A stretch of DNA of 64,000 nucleotides. It comes from Roseiarcus sp963721905 (GTDB lineage: Bacteria; Pseudomonadota; Alphaproteobacteria; Rhizobiales; Beijerinckiaceae). Positions 1 to 7,947 of this stretch are shown here, one piece after another. Location: positions 1-64,000 of the forward strand of contig CAVRMF010000029.1 of the NCBI GenBank assembly GCA_963721905.1, written 5' to 3'. A program made the position numbers and the translations under genes. Within the stretch, counting starts at the first letter, position 1, and each line of letters starts with the position of its first letter. The notes under the pieces are model-generated. The model worked only from the letters and a program-made list of their open reading frames with translations, had not been told where the DNA came from and made no database searches.

Positions 1-7
1 TTTCCTT

Positions 8-253
8 TTGAAGGTGCAGGGTAAGTGGAAGGAAACCACGGCTATCGAGCACTCCGGCGGGACGGGCAGCGTCCACATCGCAGCCGGCTCCAAGGTCGTC
101 ATCCTCCCCTCGAACGGTCGCGAAGGAATCGCGCAAGAGAGGCTGTTGCTCCGGCAATCTCCGCCAATGATCGAGGGCAGCGTCATCGAAGCGCTTCCGG
201 CTTCCAAATTGCCGGCGGGCCGGCTGGCGAAGGCAACTCAGTCGGCGGCTTAG
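8..253 (+). CDS. hypothetical protein at window edge
   Basis: A TTG-started reading frame of 81 codons at the very edge of the window. I do not recognise it. It could be the 3' part of a longer gene that begins to the left, or a chance frame: an overlapping frame of similar length runs at 25-267. No ribosome-binding site can be judged because the upstream sequence is missing. Confidence 0.2.
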   Translation: MKVQGKWKETTAIEHSGGTGSVHIAAGSKVVILPSNGREGIAQERLLLRQSPPMIEGSVIEALPASKLPAGRLAKATQSAA

Positions 254-330
254 CCTCCGAAGATTGAGCTTGCAAACTCTCCTTACGAGTGTTAGAAGAC
301 TTTACACAGACGCGTTTCGAGGGCCTTCCC

Positions 331-1011
331 ATGTGCAAGAGCTACGTCGGGTATCTCAGAGTCAGCACCGCCAGACAGGGCCGGAGCGGACTAGGGCTTG
401 AGGCGCAAGAGGCCGGCGTCGCCGCATTCATCGCCAGCAAGGGCGACGACGCGAAACTCTTGGCGTCCTATGTCGAGATCGAGTCCGGCAAGCGCGATGA
501 TCGCCCAGAATTGGCGAAGGCTCTCGACCACGCCAAACTCACCGGCTCGACGTTGCTGATTGCGAAGCTCGACCGCTTGTCGCGTGACGCGCATTTCTTG
601 CTTGGCTTGCAAAAGGCCGGCGTCGCCTTCACGGCCTGCGACATGCCGGACGCGAATAACCTCACGGTCGGAATCATGGCGCTTGTCGCGCAGCAGGAGC
701 GCGAGGCAATCTCGACGCGGACCCGCGAAGCCCTCAAGGCCGCCAAGGCGCGCGGCGTCAAGCTCGGCTGTCCGAACGGCGCAAAGCATCTGCGCGGGCG
801 AGGCTTCAACCTGCTAGGCGTCGCTGCGCTCAAGGCGGCGGCCGACGAACGGGCGAAGGGACTCGCTGCGACTATCGAAGCCCTCAAGGCCGAAGGCGTC
901 ACGTCCGCGAACGCTATTGCCGGCGCGCTCAATTCTCGCGGCTATGCCACACGGCGCGGCGGCAAGTGGACGGCGCGGAGTGTCCTGAACGTCACTGCTC
1001 GGCTCGCCTAG
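331..1011 (+). CDS. serine recombinase / resolvase-family site-specific recombinase
   Basis: A 226-residue protein of the resolvase/invertase family, which cuts and rejoins DNA through a serine-DNA intermediate. The N-terminus has the catalytic signature YLRVSTARQ with Ser12 as predicted nucleophile. It is followed by the family landmarks AKLDRLSRD and LVAQQEREAISTRT, then a basic C-terminal segment (RGGKWTARSVLNV) resembling the family's DNA-binding tail. I chose the ATG at 331 because the protein then begins just before the catalytic strand; an in-frame GTG at 289 would add 14 unlikely residues. Inverted repeats that could be its target lie directly downstream (1014-1132). It sits on the outer side of a prophage-like gene run and may serve inversion, resolution or integration; which one cannot be told from sequence. 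Confidence 0.88.
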   Translation: MCKSYVGYLRVSTARQGRSGLGLEAQEAGVAAFIASKGDDAKLLASYVEIESGKRDDRPELAKALDHAKLTGSTLLIAKLDRLSRDAHFLLGLQKAGVAFTACDMPDANNLTVGIMALVAQQEREAISTRTREALKAAKARGVKLGCPNGAKHLRGRGFNLLGVAALKAAADERAKGLAATIEALKAEGVTSANAIAGALNSRGYATRRGGKWTARSVLNVTARLA

Positions 1012-1013
1012 CA

Positions 1014-1132
1014 GGCGTCCACTAGGGTCTAGGCTCGCGTCGTCAACGCGTCCAAAGCTCGAAACCGGCTCTATTGGACGCGGTTTGAGCGCTCGGCCGG
1101 ACGCGTCCGTCAATCCTGCCCTATTGGACGCT
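1014..1132. repeat. inverted-repeat cluster behind the serine recombinase (candidate recombination sites)
   Basis: Two similar sites lie head to tail. The first has perfect 9-bp arms, CGCGTCCAA at 1047-1055 and TTGGACGCG at 1074-1082, around an 18-bp spacer. The second has CGCGTCCGT at 1102-1110 and TTGGACGCT at 1124-1132. A further GCGTCCA half-site is at 1015-1021. Serine recombinases bind inverted half-sites around a crossover, and res/crossover sites are usually next to the recombinase gene. Assigning these repeats to that role is inference. Confidence 0.45.
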
Positions 1133-1526
1133 TCCCCGTAGCTCGAACTCGCCGCCGTGTCCGCCTCGAAGCGGCCGACGATCCCGCACAGCGGGCCACC
1201 TGGCAGGCTTCGAGCCCGAGGCCGGTAGCATCAAGGCCGGGAAGGCCCGGTGTCCGTCCTGTCGCGCGAGGGCGGATGCACGTTTCGGGGCGCAACAGAA
1301 TTGAGTTGACGGGCCTCCACCCCCGGCGCAGCCACCCCTCCAAATTTTTCATCGGCGCAAAGGCGGCTTCGCTCCAAAAAATTTTTGATCGGGCCTCGCC
1401 GCTCGGAACGACGCTAGCCGCCGCACAGGCTGGCGTGGCCGGCGAAGTCGGACCCGCCCGCTACCCATGTAGCCGGACGAAATCTCGCCGGAAAATTCCA
1501 GCCATCCCCTACGGAGGAAAACCGAA
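1133..1526. other. gene-free stretch, no clear feature
   Basis: About 390 bases between the repeat cluster and the next gene. Frames here on both strands have atypical composition and no recognisable protein. Two AT-rich patches with AATTTTT (about 1343-1390) are the only notable compositional feature. The far end holds the strong GGAGG ribosome-binding site for the gene at 1527. Confidence 0.4.
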
Positions 1527-1847
1527 GTGACAACGCACGCCGTTCTGATTTCCACGGCCAAGCGAACGGACAGCAAGGGCCGCGTCGCCGGCATCGGACG
1601 CTGGTTCGCCGAATACGACGGCGCCGTGATCGGCGAGTTCGCGAATCCAGAGGCCGACTCGGCCAAATATCTGCTCGACAAGGGACTCGCCGAACCAAGC
1701 GACACGATCACGACCTATCGCGGCGACATGCGCGCCATGATCGGCAACGTCGGCGCACTCGCCGGCTGGCAACCCGTCAGCGAGCAGCAAGCGGCCTTCG
1801 CCCTCGCCGGAGCCGAGCGTCTTCGCCAGATGCACGCCGCCGCCTGA
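1527..1847 (+). CDS. hypothetical phage-region protein (106 aa)
   Basis: GTG start with a strong GGAGG at the right spacing just upstream. The product is 106 residues with alternating short beta-like and helical stretches, no signal peptide and no membrane segment. It opens a closely spaced set of small genes on the same strand (next start 19 bases downstream), which is how phage structural modules are arranged. I do not recognise the family. Confidence 0.6.
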   Translation: MTTHAVLISTAKRTDSKGRVAGIGRWFAEYDGAVIGEFANPEADSAKYLLDKGLAEPSDTITTYRGDMRAMIGNVGALAGWQPVSEQQAAFALAGAERLRQMHAAA

Positions 1848-1865
1848 AACAAAAGGACAATCCAT

Positions 1866-2126
1866 TTGCAGCACTCTATCACCATCTCACCCGCGCAGGA
1901 CGGGAAATACGAAGTATCGTATCGCGGCGAGAGCCTCGGCCTCATGGCCCGGCCCGTCGTCGAGACGGCCCGAACGCTCATCGCCGCTGGCGCGAATCCT
2001 TCCGACACGATCATCGCTTCCGGGCCGGCGATGGCGACGATGACTCCGGTCACGCTCGCGGTCGCCGGCAAATTCTACGACGCGCCGCGCTGGGTTTACA
2101 CGCCGCCTCCATCGGCGCGGCGATAA
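1866..2126 (+). CDS. hypothetical phage-region protein (86 aa)
   Basis: TTG start preceded by AAAGGACAA. It encodes 86 residues ending in a proline/arginine-rich tail. Codon use and spacing match its neighbours. No family recognised. It is probably co-transcribed with the genes at 1527 and 2156. Confidence 0.55.
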   Translation: MQHSITISPAQDGKYEVSYRGESLGLMARPVVETARTLIAAGANPSDTIIASGPAMATMTPVTLAVAGKFYDAPRWVYTPPPSARR

Positions 2127-2155
2127 CGCGGCACTGCCGCAGAAAGAAGTGTAAA

Positions 2156-2452
2156 ATGTCAAGTTCGACCGTTACAGTCCGATTTCTACCGCCAAACGCC
2201 GTTGTCAAGCAGACGATTACCGCGAACGGCCGAAGCTACACGGCGCAGCCCGGTTCGGCAGTGGACGTTCCGCTGATGGACGCGCCGATCCTTGCCGCGA
2301 ATGGGTGGTGTCAGGTCGCCGGCTCCGGCACGACCGCGCAGCGGCCCGCCAATCCCTACTTTTCGCAACCCTATCACGACACGACGCTGGGATACGTCAT
2401 CGTCTGGCAGGGCGCCGCGTGGCGGAATCCCGCGTCCGGCGCGGCCGTATGA
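2156..2452 (+). CDS. hypothetical phage-region protein (98 aa), possible virion component
   Basis: ATG start with AGAAAG upstream. The 98-residue product has an N-terminal beta-rich half (VTVRFLPPNAVVKQTI, with a NGRSYTAQPG loop) and a C-terminal half with aromatic and glycine residues. This is reminiscent of small head or neck accessory proteins, but that is only an impression from composition and position. No confident family. Confidence 0.5.
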   Translation: MSSSTVTVRFLPPNAVVKQTITANGRSYTAQPGSAVDVPLMDAPILAANGWCQVAGSGTTAQRPANPYFSQPYHDTTLGYVIVWQGAAWRNPASGAAV

Positions 2453-2514
2453 AATTCTCGCGGAATCCCCGCGCGAACCGCCGCAATTCTGCGGCACAAC
2501 CTGAAAGTGTAAAA

Positions 2515-2691
2515 ATGCCCTCCATCTCCAATCCGTCTGCCCCGATCAGCGCGCCGGCGCTTCCCTCGCCTCCCGTTGTGAGAGACTTGATAACCGGCAA
2601 CCCGCTTCCGCACCTTACCCCTCAAGTTCCGCTTGTTGGTCAGGCAATCCCGCCTCTGCCCGGTGCCGTCCGCATCAACATCGGCGGCTGA
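2515..2691 (+). CDS. short proline-rich protein (58 aa)
   Basis: ATG at 2515 preceded by CTGAAAGTG. The product is 58 residues, about a quarter of them proline, with many serine and alanine residues. It is likely unstructured. The same frame is open upstream to 2305, but the ATG gives a clean start after the stop of the previous gene. Function unknown. Confidence 0.45.
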   Translation: MPSISNPSAPISAPALPSPPVVRDLITGNPLPHLTPQVPLVGQAIPPLPGAVRINIGG

Positions 2692-2760
2692 ATCCCTCAG
2701 CAAATTGCGGCCGAGTCAGCGATTCGGCCGCCCAAAACCTCAAAATCAAGGAATCTTTCT

Positions 2761-3450
2761 GTGAAATTCAAAAAAATGATGTCAGAATCCCGCACGAGAC
2801 TCGCCGAAGTCATCGACGCGAAAACCGCCGTGTTGACGAGGATGGCCGGTTTGCAATCCTCGCTGGCACGGCTGGCCGATGTTTAGGCCGAGCCGGCGCG
2901 CGTCGAGGACGACTTGCGGCGCCTGGACGCGGCCGAATCCCGTTCGACGCTCGAATGGTCCCGCTCGCCTGACGGCCCGGCCCCCATGCCCGACGCGGAC
3001 CGGCGAGAGACGTTAAATCGCATCCTGACTTCGGCCAGAAGCGCGGCAGGCGCGGCGAAAACGGCGGAGGCGGCAATCGCGGCTGAGATCAACGTCGAGT
3101 CGGCGAAGGTCGGCGCGGTCGCGCAGCACGTCACGCCGCTGATCGGCATGATCGTCGCCGACGAAATCGAGCCGCTGATCGCCGCCTATGCGACGGTCGC
3201 CCGCACCGCCGCCGCACAGCGGGCGCGGCTTATTCAGGGTTGGGAATTGCTGCGCGATCTCGCCGAGCGCTCGCCGCAGCACCTTGCGGGCGACGTTTAC
3301 CGCAAGGTCGAAATGCTGGACGCCGAGATTCGGAATGCGTTCTCGATCACGTCCGCCAACTCCGGCGTTGAAGTCGCCTCGCGTCTATCGTGGCAATCCC
3401 TCGTTGCGGGCCTCGCGGTCGACGCCGCCACCAAGCTCGCGGAGGCGTGA
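2761..3450 (+). pseudogene. phage-region coiled-coil protein interrupted by in-frame TAG at 2884-2886
   Basis: A GTG start at 2761 (AAGGAA upstream) opens a frame that reads 41 codons to ...SLARLADV, meets TAG at 2884-2886, and then continues open in the same frame to 3450. Without the stop the product would be 229 residues, strongly helical and rich in alanine and charged residues, with a polar hydrophobic-repeat pattern suggesting coiled coil. No frameshift is needed, so the two halves were clearly one gene. The stop may be a nonsense mutation, a sequencing error, or suppressed in vivo. A TTG at 2914 could restart the 178-residue C-terminal part. Family unknown. Confidence 0.65.
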
Positions 3451-3452
3451 CC

Positions 3453-4136
3453 GTGAAGAATGACTTTTACGTCTACCTGATCGCAGATAATACCGTAACG
3501 CCATGTTATATCGGCAAGGGTCGGGGCAATCGCGCCTCTGTGAAGCGGCGCAAGAATCCGAAGATCAATGCGCTGATCGCGTTCGGCGGCACGCTTCCGC
3601 CGGTCAAGGTTCGCGAGGGTCTGACCGAAGCCGAGGCATATGAGTGCGAACGCGCGCTGATCGCGTTCCACGGGCGCCAGTGTGACGGCGGGACGCTTCT
3701 CAACGTCTGCACGGGAGGCGCTGGCGTTCCGGGCTATACACCTTCGGCCGAGCACCGCGCCAAGCTCTCCGCCGCCAAAATAGGCCGTAAGCTATCGCCC
3801 GAGCATATCGCCAAGCGCACCGCCACCCGCCTCGCCAATGGCAATGGCAACTATTGGGGCGCCCGTAACGGGCGGATCGAAAGCCCCGAGTCTCGCGCCA
3901 AGGTCAGCGCGGCGCAGAAGGGCAAGCTGCACTCGCCAGAGTCCATCGCCAAGCGCGTCGCGACCCGCCTCACCAATGGCAACTATAGGTGCCCTAACGA
4001 GCAGCGCGCAAAAATCGCCGCCGCGCTCAAGGGTCGCAAGCAGCCGCCCGAGTCCATCGCCAAGCGCGAGGCAACCCGCGCCGCCAAGCGCCTCGCGAAG
4101 CTCAACATCGAAACCACGGCGGCAAAGGCTGCCTGA
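3453..4136 (+). CDS. GIY-YIG homing-type endonuclease with three NUMOD3 motifs
   Basis: The N-terminus FYVYLIADN...PCYIGKGRGNRA is a GIY-YIG nuclease core of the variant found in mobile endonucleases, with Arg, His and Glu positions expected further on. It is followed by three copies of the NUMOD3 DNA-binding motif (about residues 95-125, 145-175 and 185-215), recognisable by SPEHIAKRTATRL, SPESIAKRVATRL and PPESIAKREATRA. The order nuclease then NUMOD3 repeats is typical of free-standing or intron-borne homing enzymes that spread by cutting unoccupied alleles. GGAGG at 3441-3445 supports the GTG at 3453; a GTG at 3447 is also in frame. It starts 2 bases after the preceding structural gene. 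Confidence 0.85.
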   Translation: MKNDFYVYLIADNTVTPCYIGKGRGNRASVKRRKNPKINALIAFGGTLPPVKVREGLTEAEAYECERALIAFHGRQCDGGTLLNVCTGGAGVPGYTPSAEHRAKLSAAKIGRKLSPEHIAKRTATRLANGNGNYWGARNGRIESPESRAKVSAAQKGKLHSPESIAKRVATRLTNGNYRCPNEQRAKIAAALKGRKQPPESIAKREATRAAKRLAKLNIETTAAKAA

Positions 4137-4147
4137 AAGAAACGAAA

Positions 4148-4360
4148 ATGAAAAATGATGATTCCTGCTTAGGACAAGATCGCTTCGACAAGCTGAGGCG
4201 CGGCGACAGCGAGCGCGCGTCGCACGGCGAGTTGACGCTAGGATTCGCCGCCAGACAGGCCGACGCAATCGCTAAGGCCGGAGATTCATTGGCGAAGCTT
4301 GAGTTGCTCGTCGACGACCTCAAGAACCGCCTCGACCGGCTGGAAAAGGCGCCGACGTGA
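4148..4360 (+). CDS. hypothetical phage-region protein (70 aa)
   Basis: Seventy residues. The N-terminus is polar; the C-terminal half is a heptad-patterned helix (SLAKLELLVDDLKNRLDRLEK) likely to form a coiled coil. Its stop overlaps the GTG of the next gene by four bases (GTGA), indicating translational coupling. No known family recognised. Confidence 0.55.
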   Translation: MKNDDSCLGQDRFDKLRRGDSERASHGELTLGFAARQADAIAKAGDSLAKLELLVDDLKNRLDRLEKAPT

Positions 4361-4515
4361 CCGATAGCCTCAGAATCGTCGAACACTGCCGGCGGCTCGC
4401 CGCCGCCGTCGAGCAAATCAAAGACCCAGAGGCGAAGGCGCTCGCCGGCATCAGGGCGAGCCGCGCCGCGGCGAGGCAAATCTCTAACGCCGCAAAACGA
4501 AAGAAACCGAAATGA
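4357..4515 (+). CDS. hypothetical basic helical protein (52 aa)
   Basis: Starts with GTG overlapping the previous stop and ends at a TGA that overlaps the next ATG (ATGA at 4512-4515). It encodes 52 residues with a very basic C-terminus (AAKRKKPK). The double overlap is the main evidence that it is translated. Function unknown. Confidence 0.5.
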   Translation: MTDSLRIVEHCRRLAAAVEQIKDPEAKALAGIRASRAAARQISNAAKRKKPK

Positions 4516-4856
4516 CTCCTCACACACTCAGCGTCTACAACGCCCCGACGCCCCGCAGCGAGCTAATCTGGATGCGCGGTCCTGTGGGCTCTGACCTCGT
4601 CAACCACTCCGGCGAGCAACCCTTTGCGATCCACGACGACGGATTTTTCTACGTGCCTCGCCACGTCGCCAACGTGCTCTTGTCGAGCGGAGTCTCGGGC
4701 TGCGTCGAGATGCCGGCGCCGAGTCAGGGCGAAATCTTGCACGAGGCGATCAACGCGGTCCGCCGCATGGCGCCCGGCCGTATCCGCGACGCCTTGCAAG
4801 CCGCAACCGGCGAAGCAGCGTTCGCGCTCTGGCAAGGCGCCAAAGACCCAGCCTGA
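4512..4856 (+). CDS. hypothetical phage structural-region protein (114 aa)
   Basis: ATG overlapping the preceding stop. The 114-residue product has a beta-rich N-terminal half (TPRSELIWMRGP, DDGFFYVPRHVANVL) and a helical C-terminal half. Two intrinsic terminators follow within 230 bases, which suggests it is the last gene of a transcription unit. Position fits the head-tail junction region of a tailed phage, but I do not recognise the family. Confidence 0.6.
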   Translation: MTPHTLSVYNAPTPRSELIWMRGPVGSDLVNHSGEQPFAIHDDGFFYVPRHVANVLLSSGVSGCVEMPAPSQGEILHEAINAVRRMAPGRIRDALQAATGEAAFALWQGAKDPA

Positions 4857-4926
4857 TGACTTTCAGCGAGGGCGCCGCTTGTAGCCTTGTGGCGAAAGTG
4901 TTTCCGCACGTCCCCGCGCTGAATCC

Positions 4927-4967
4927 CCGCCGCTCCGTTTGCCAAGTCGGGGCGGCGGCCATTTTTT
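4927..4967 (+). terminator. intrinsic terminator after the 114-aa phage gene
   Basis: Eleven-base-pair GC stem, CCGCCGCTCCG at 4927-4937 with CGGGGCGGCGG at 4948-4958 (one T-G wobble), a 10-base loop, then a run of six T at 4962-4967. Confidence 0.8.
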
Positions 4968-5041
4968 GAATCAACGTGGCCAGCGCGCTTTCCTTGGCGC
5001 GAAATGAAATGGGAGTTTCAGTTCTGGTTGCGTTGACGACT

Positions 5042-5087
5042 GCCGCTCGCCTTGAGTCTCGATCCGGATTCGGCGAGCGGCTTTTTC
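5042..5087 (+). terminator. second intrinsic terminator
   Basis: Perfect 10-bp stem GCCGCTCGCC (5042-5051) with GGCGAGCGGC (5072-5081), a 20-base loop, then TTTTTCT. It lies 75 bases after the first terminator and before the start of the tail-chaperone genes, so a promoter for those genes is expected between or just after the two hairpins. I cannot place one with confidence. Confidence 0.75.
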
Positions 5088-5120
5088 TCTGTACGCGCGC
5101 AACCAAAGGAAAAAGCACAA

Positions 5121-5300
5121 ATGAAAAAATCACCGCTCGACGACATCAAGAAAGAAATCCTTGGCAAATCTCCAGCCGAGGAACTACTCGCGCCCTCGAA
5201 AGCCATGAAAGCGGCCGAGGAAGAGTTTCGCAGCGAGGAAGAGTTTCGCCGCAAGCTCACAGAGTCAGTTCGCAACAACGAGAAAGCAAAGCGCAAATGA
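5121..5300 (+). CDS. hypothetical charged helical protein (59 aa)
   Basis: ATG at 5121 with AAAGGA upstream. It encodes 59 residues, highly charged and lysine/glutamate rich, predicted wholly helical. The stop overlaps the ATG of the tail assembly chaperone (ATGA at 5297-5300), so the two are probably translationally coupled. In tailed phages a small gene often precedes the chaperone. No family recognised. Confidence 0.6.
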   Translation: MKKSPLDDIKKEILGKSPAEELLAPSKAMKAAEEEFRSEEEFRRKLTESVRNNEKAKRK

Positions 5301-5698
5301 CCAGTATCTCAAACATCACGAGCGGCGCGCCCGCTCCACCTGTCATCGCCCCGACAGCCGCCAGCAAGGTCACGATCATCGACGCCAAGAACGCGAGCGT
5401 GATCGACTTGCGTGGGCGGCTGATCAAGGTCAAGAAGCTGTCGGCGCTGGACCGGATGCGCCTGTTTAAGGCGATGGGCGCCGTTCACGCCGAGAACCGT
5501 ATGGCGGCCAGCTACGCGGCGACCGCCGCCGCCGTCACCGAACTCGACGGGATGATGGTTCCCTTCCCGACAAGCGATATTCAGCTTGACGCGCTCGTTG
5601 GCCGGCTCGACGAGGAAGGGCTCGAAGCGGTCGTCATGGCGCTCGTTGCGCTGACGCCCGCTCAAGAGGACATCGGCGCCGAAGCCAAGGGTTTCTAG
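5297..5698 (+). CDS. phage tail assembly chaperone, short (zero-frame) form
   Basis: A 133-residue protein with an alanine-rich N-terminus and a core carrying DLRGRLIKVKKLSALDRMRLFKAMG and TAAAVTELDGMMVPFP, a pattern common to siphophage tail assembly chaperones. It sits directly in front of the tape-measure gene, where these chaperones occur. The last sense codons are GGT TTC immediately before TAG, forming the slippery heptamer GGGTTTC. As in the lambda G/GT system, most ribosomes should make this short form. Identification rests on position, frameshift architecture and general sequence pattern. Confidence 0.78.
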   Translation: MTSISNITSGAPAPPVIAPTAASKVTIIDAKNASVIDLRGRLIKVKKLSALDRMRLFKAMGAVHAENRMAASYAATAAAVTELDGMMVPFPTSDIQLDALVGRLDEEGLEAVVMALVALTPAQEDIGAEAKGF

Positions 5699-5868
5699 AG
5701 CGCACGCCGCTGCGCCAGATCGCCTTTCTCGTTTCCAAGGGTCTGACCGTTTCCGAGGTCGACGCCATGTCCGACAGCGAAATGCTGGCGTGGCAAGTCG
5801 CCCTCGGCGAAGCGGACGGCGGCGAGTTTGATTGGTCTGCGCTCCGGTGGCGGCAAGACGCACGATAA
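5297..5868 (+). CDS. tail assembly chaperone, long -1 frameshift form (G-T type fusion)
   Basis: A -1 slip on GGGTTTC (5689-5695, read G-GGT-TTC in the zero frame) bypasses the TAG at 5696-5698 and continues FLERTPLRQIAFLVSKGL for 57 further codons to TAA at 5866-5868, giving about 190 residues. The extension ends in aromatic/charged text (EFDWSALRWRQ) typical of the T-domain that recruits tail-tube subunits to the tape measure. The -1 frame is open right across the junction and no start codon with a ribosome site explains it as a separate gene. Confidence 0.78.
5689..5695 (+). promoter_or_regulatory. -1 ribosomal slippery heptamer GGGTTTC
   Basis: Matches X-XXY-YYZ exactly (GGG, TTT, C) in the correct frame, directly abutting the zero-frame stop codon. 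It allows simultaneous slippage of both tRNAs to give the chaperone fusion. A downstream stimulatory structure is plausible in the GC-rich sequence but I did not fold it. Confidence 0.8.
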
Positions 5869-5908
5869 ATGGAAAAACGAAAATGAATTTTCACAAGGAA
5901 ATTGACCA

Positions 5909-7947
5909 ATGATTCAGGCTGGCGAAGTCGGCGCAACTTTCACGATTATCGACGAGGCCGGACCCGTTCTCAAGCGCCTAATGTCGCAATTCATGGCGTT
6001 GCAGGGCATCATCGAGCGCACACAGGCGGCCATGAAAATTATGGTCATGCCGCCCGGCATGAACCGCTCGCTTGGCATCATGTCGACCCGGATGACCAAA
6101 ATCGCCGAAGCCTCGAAAGCGGCCGGCGACGCGAGCGCCGCGAGCTTCACGAAGATCGACGCCGCCGCCGCCACGACATCCGCGAGCTTAGCGAATGTGG
6201 CGCGCGAAATGAGGGGGATTGCGGCCGAGTCGAGGGCGGTCAACGGGTCGGCTTCCCTTGGCGCGCTTCGCGCTCGCGGGTCTGGCGGAGGCGTCCACTT
6301 CAGCGGCGGCGCTGTACCGTTGCCCGGCGATGGTCACGCCCGTTTCAGCGGAACGCCGGCCGTCGCGGCCGCTGCCGCAGTCGCTTGGGGAACGTACCAA
6401 GAGGCGGAGCTTCAAGACTTCGTCACGCGCATGTTTATGACGGGCGGAGTCGCAACTCATGGCCCGATGGCAAACGATGCGAGATACCAGCAAATTCGCT
6501 CCGCAATTCTCAGCTCGTACGTCAAGACAGGAAGACCGCTCGATCAGATCGAGGAAGGCTTTCTTGAAGGAACGCGGCTGCTCGCGCCGCTCCCGTTCGA
6601 TCAGCGCGTTGCCGCCATCTCCGCCATGTTGCCAAACGCGACGCTTGAGTTGTACCTGAAGGAAGGAACGTCCGTTGAAGACGCCGTGAAGGCGATGGTC
6701 GGGCTGACCCACATGCAAGGAAAGTATGGCGCGGAGCAAATCGCCCAGATGTCGAACCATCTGGCCTATCTGTCCACGACCACAGACGCCTCGCTTCAGA
6801 AGACGACCGCCGCCGCGTCCTATGCGATTCCGATCCTCCGCATCGCCGACTTCGATCCTGGTCAATTGCTTTCGATGATCACATCGATGCAGCGCGCCGG
6901 CATCATGAACACGAAGTCAGGAACGTGGCTCGACAACATGTTTGAGCGTTCGTTCCCCGGAACGTCGCTCATGTCGGAACGGCTATTCAAGGCCCACGAG
7001 TCCGCGCTGTCGAGGCTCGGCCTGATCGACAGCAATCATAAACAGACCTTCCTTGGCGAGGACGGCAAGCCCGACGCCTTCAGGTTCATGGACATCCTCG
7101 GAAAATCAATTGCCGGAATGCCCAAGGGCGATATGCTCGCGGTCATGAAATCGCTGTTCGGAATGCAGGGCGAGAAAGCCGCCGCGTTCTTCAGCGACGC
7201 GACCAATCAGAAGATGATTCAGCAATCGCGCGAGGACGAGAAGAACTTCAAGTCAGGCAAGGCGGGCTGGAAAGACGCGAATGAAAACTCGCCAATCGTC
7301 CAGTTCCGCACATCGTTCGCCGGACTCAACGTCGAGCTTATGAATCTCGGCTCGAAGTGCTTCCGTATGTCACGGGAATGCTGAAACACGCCAACGAAAC
7401 GCTCGGCGGCAAGGGCGAGCTTGCGGCCGGCGGCGCATTGGCCGCTGCGCTGATGTTCCCGAAAACGTCTTCGGCGGCGGTTAAGGGCGCTTGGGGATTG
7501 GGAGTCGAGGCCGCCGATGCTCTTGGGCCGAGCGTTCTTGGCCCCGCCGCCGCTGGCGCTGTCGGGGTCTATATCGCGTCATACCTGTCGTCACCGGAAG
7601 GCGCTAGGGCGACCGCCGCCGCAGTAGACCCCGGCGCGGCGAATAGGGCGCGGATGAATGCCGCGCTCAACCCGCCGAACCGGGACTATCTCAAGACCAA
7701 TCCGAACCTCGCCGGCATCGGCGCTCCCCATGTATCGCCGCCGCCGAATGTGACCGTCGCGGCGCCGAACGTCGACATCAAGAGCACGACCACGGTCACG
7801 CTCGACGGCGCATCTATCGCGGCGGCCATCGTCAGCCGGGTCGAGAAGACGATCATGGCCGCCGTCGCCCGCGTTACCAGCGGCCCGGCGCAGGGCGACC
7901 ATACGGCAATGCCGGCGTATCCCGACTCGGGCTTTATGGGGCCGTGA
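5909..7947 (+). CDS. phage tail tape-measure protein, split by a one-base deletion near 7357
   Basis: The tape measure sets tail length and is threaded through the tail tube. The first frame runs 5909-7384 (491 residues) with alanine-rich helical text typical of these proteins; the second (7357-7947, 196 residues) continues it. At the junction the frame reads ...NLGSK then goes astray, while the other frame gives VLPYVTGMLKHANETLGG. One G inserted in AAG-TGC (7355-7360) would restore a single product of about 679 residues. A hydrophobic segment (about 7420-7590) follows the junction. The gene follows the frameshifting chaperone, the standard siphophage order. No slippery site is present here, so this is a mutation or sequence error. 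Confidence 0.8.

Noticed and set aside
2884..2886. Pyrrolysine or genome-wide amber recoding
   Set aside because: Other genes in the window end in TAG in the normal way and no suppressor tRNA is present here.
7355..7384. Programmed frameshift in the tape measure
   Set aside because: No slippery heptamer at the junction; the frame is restored by one inserted G, so a mutation or error is simpler.
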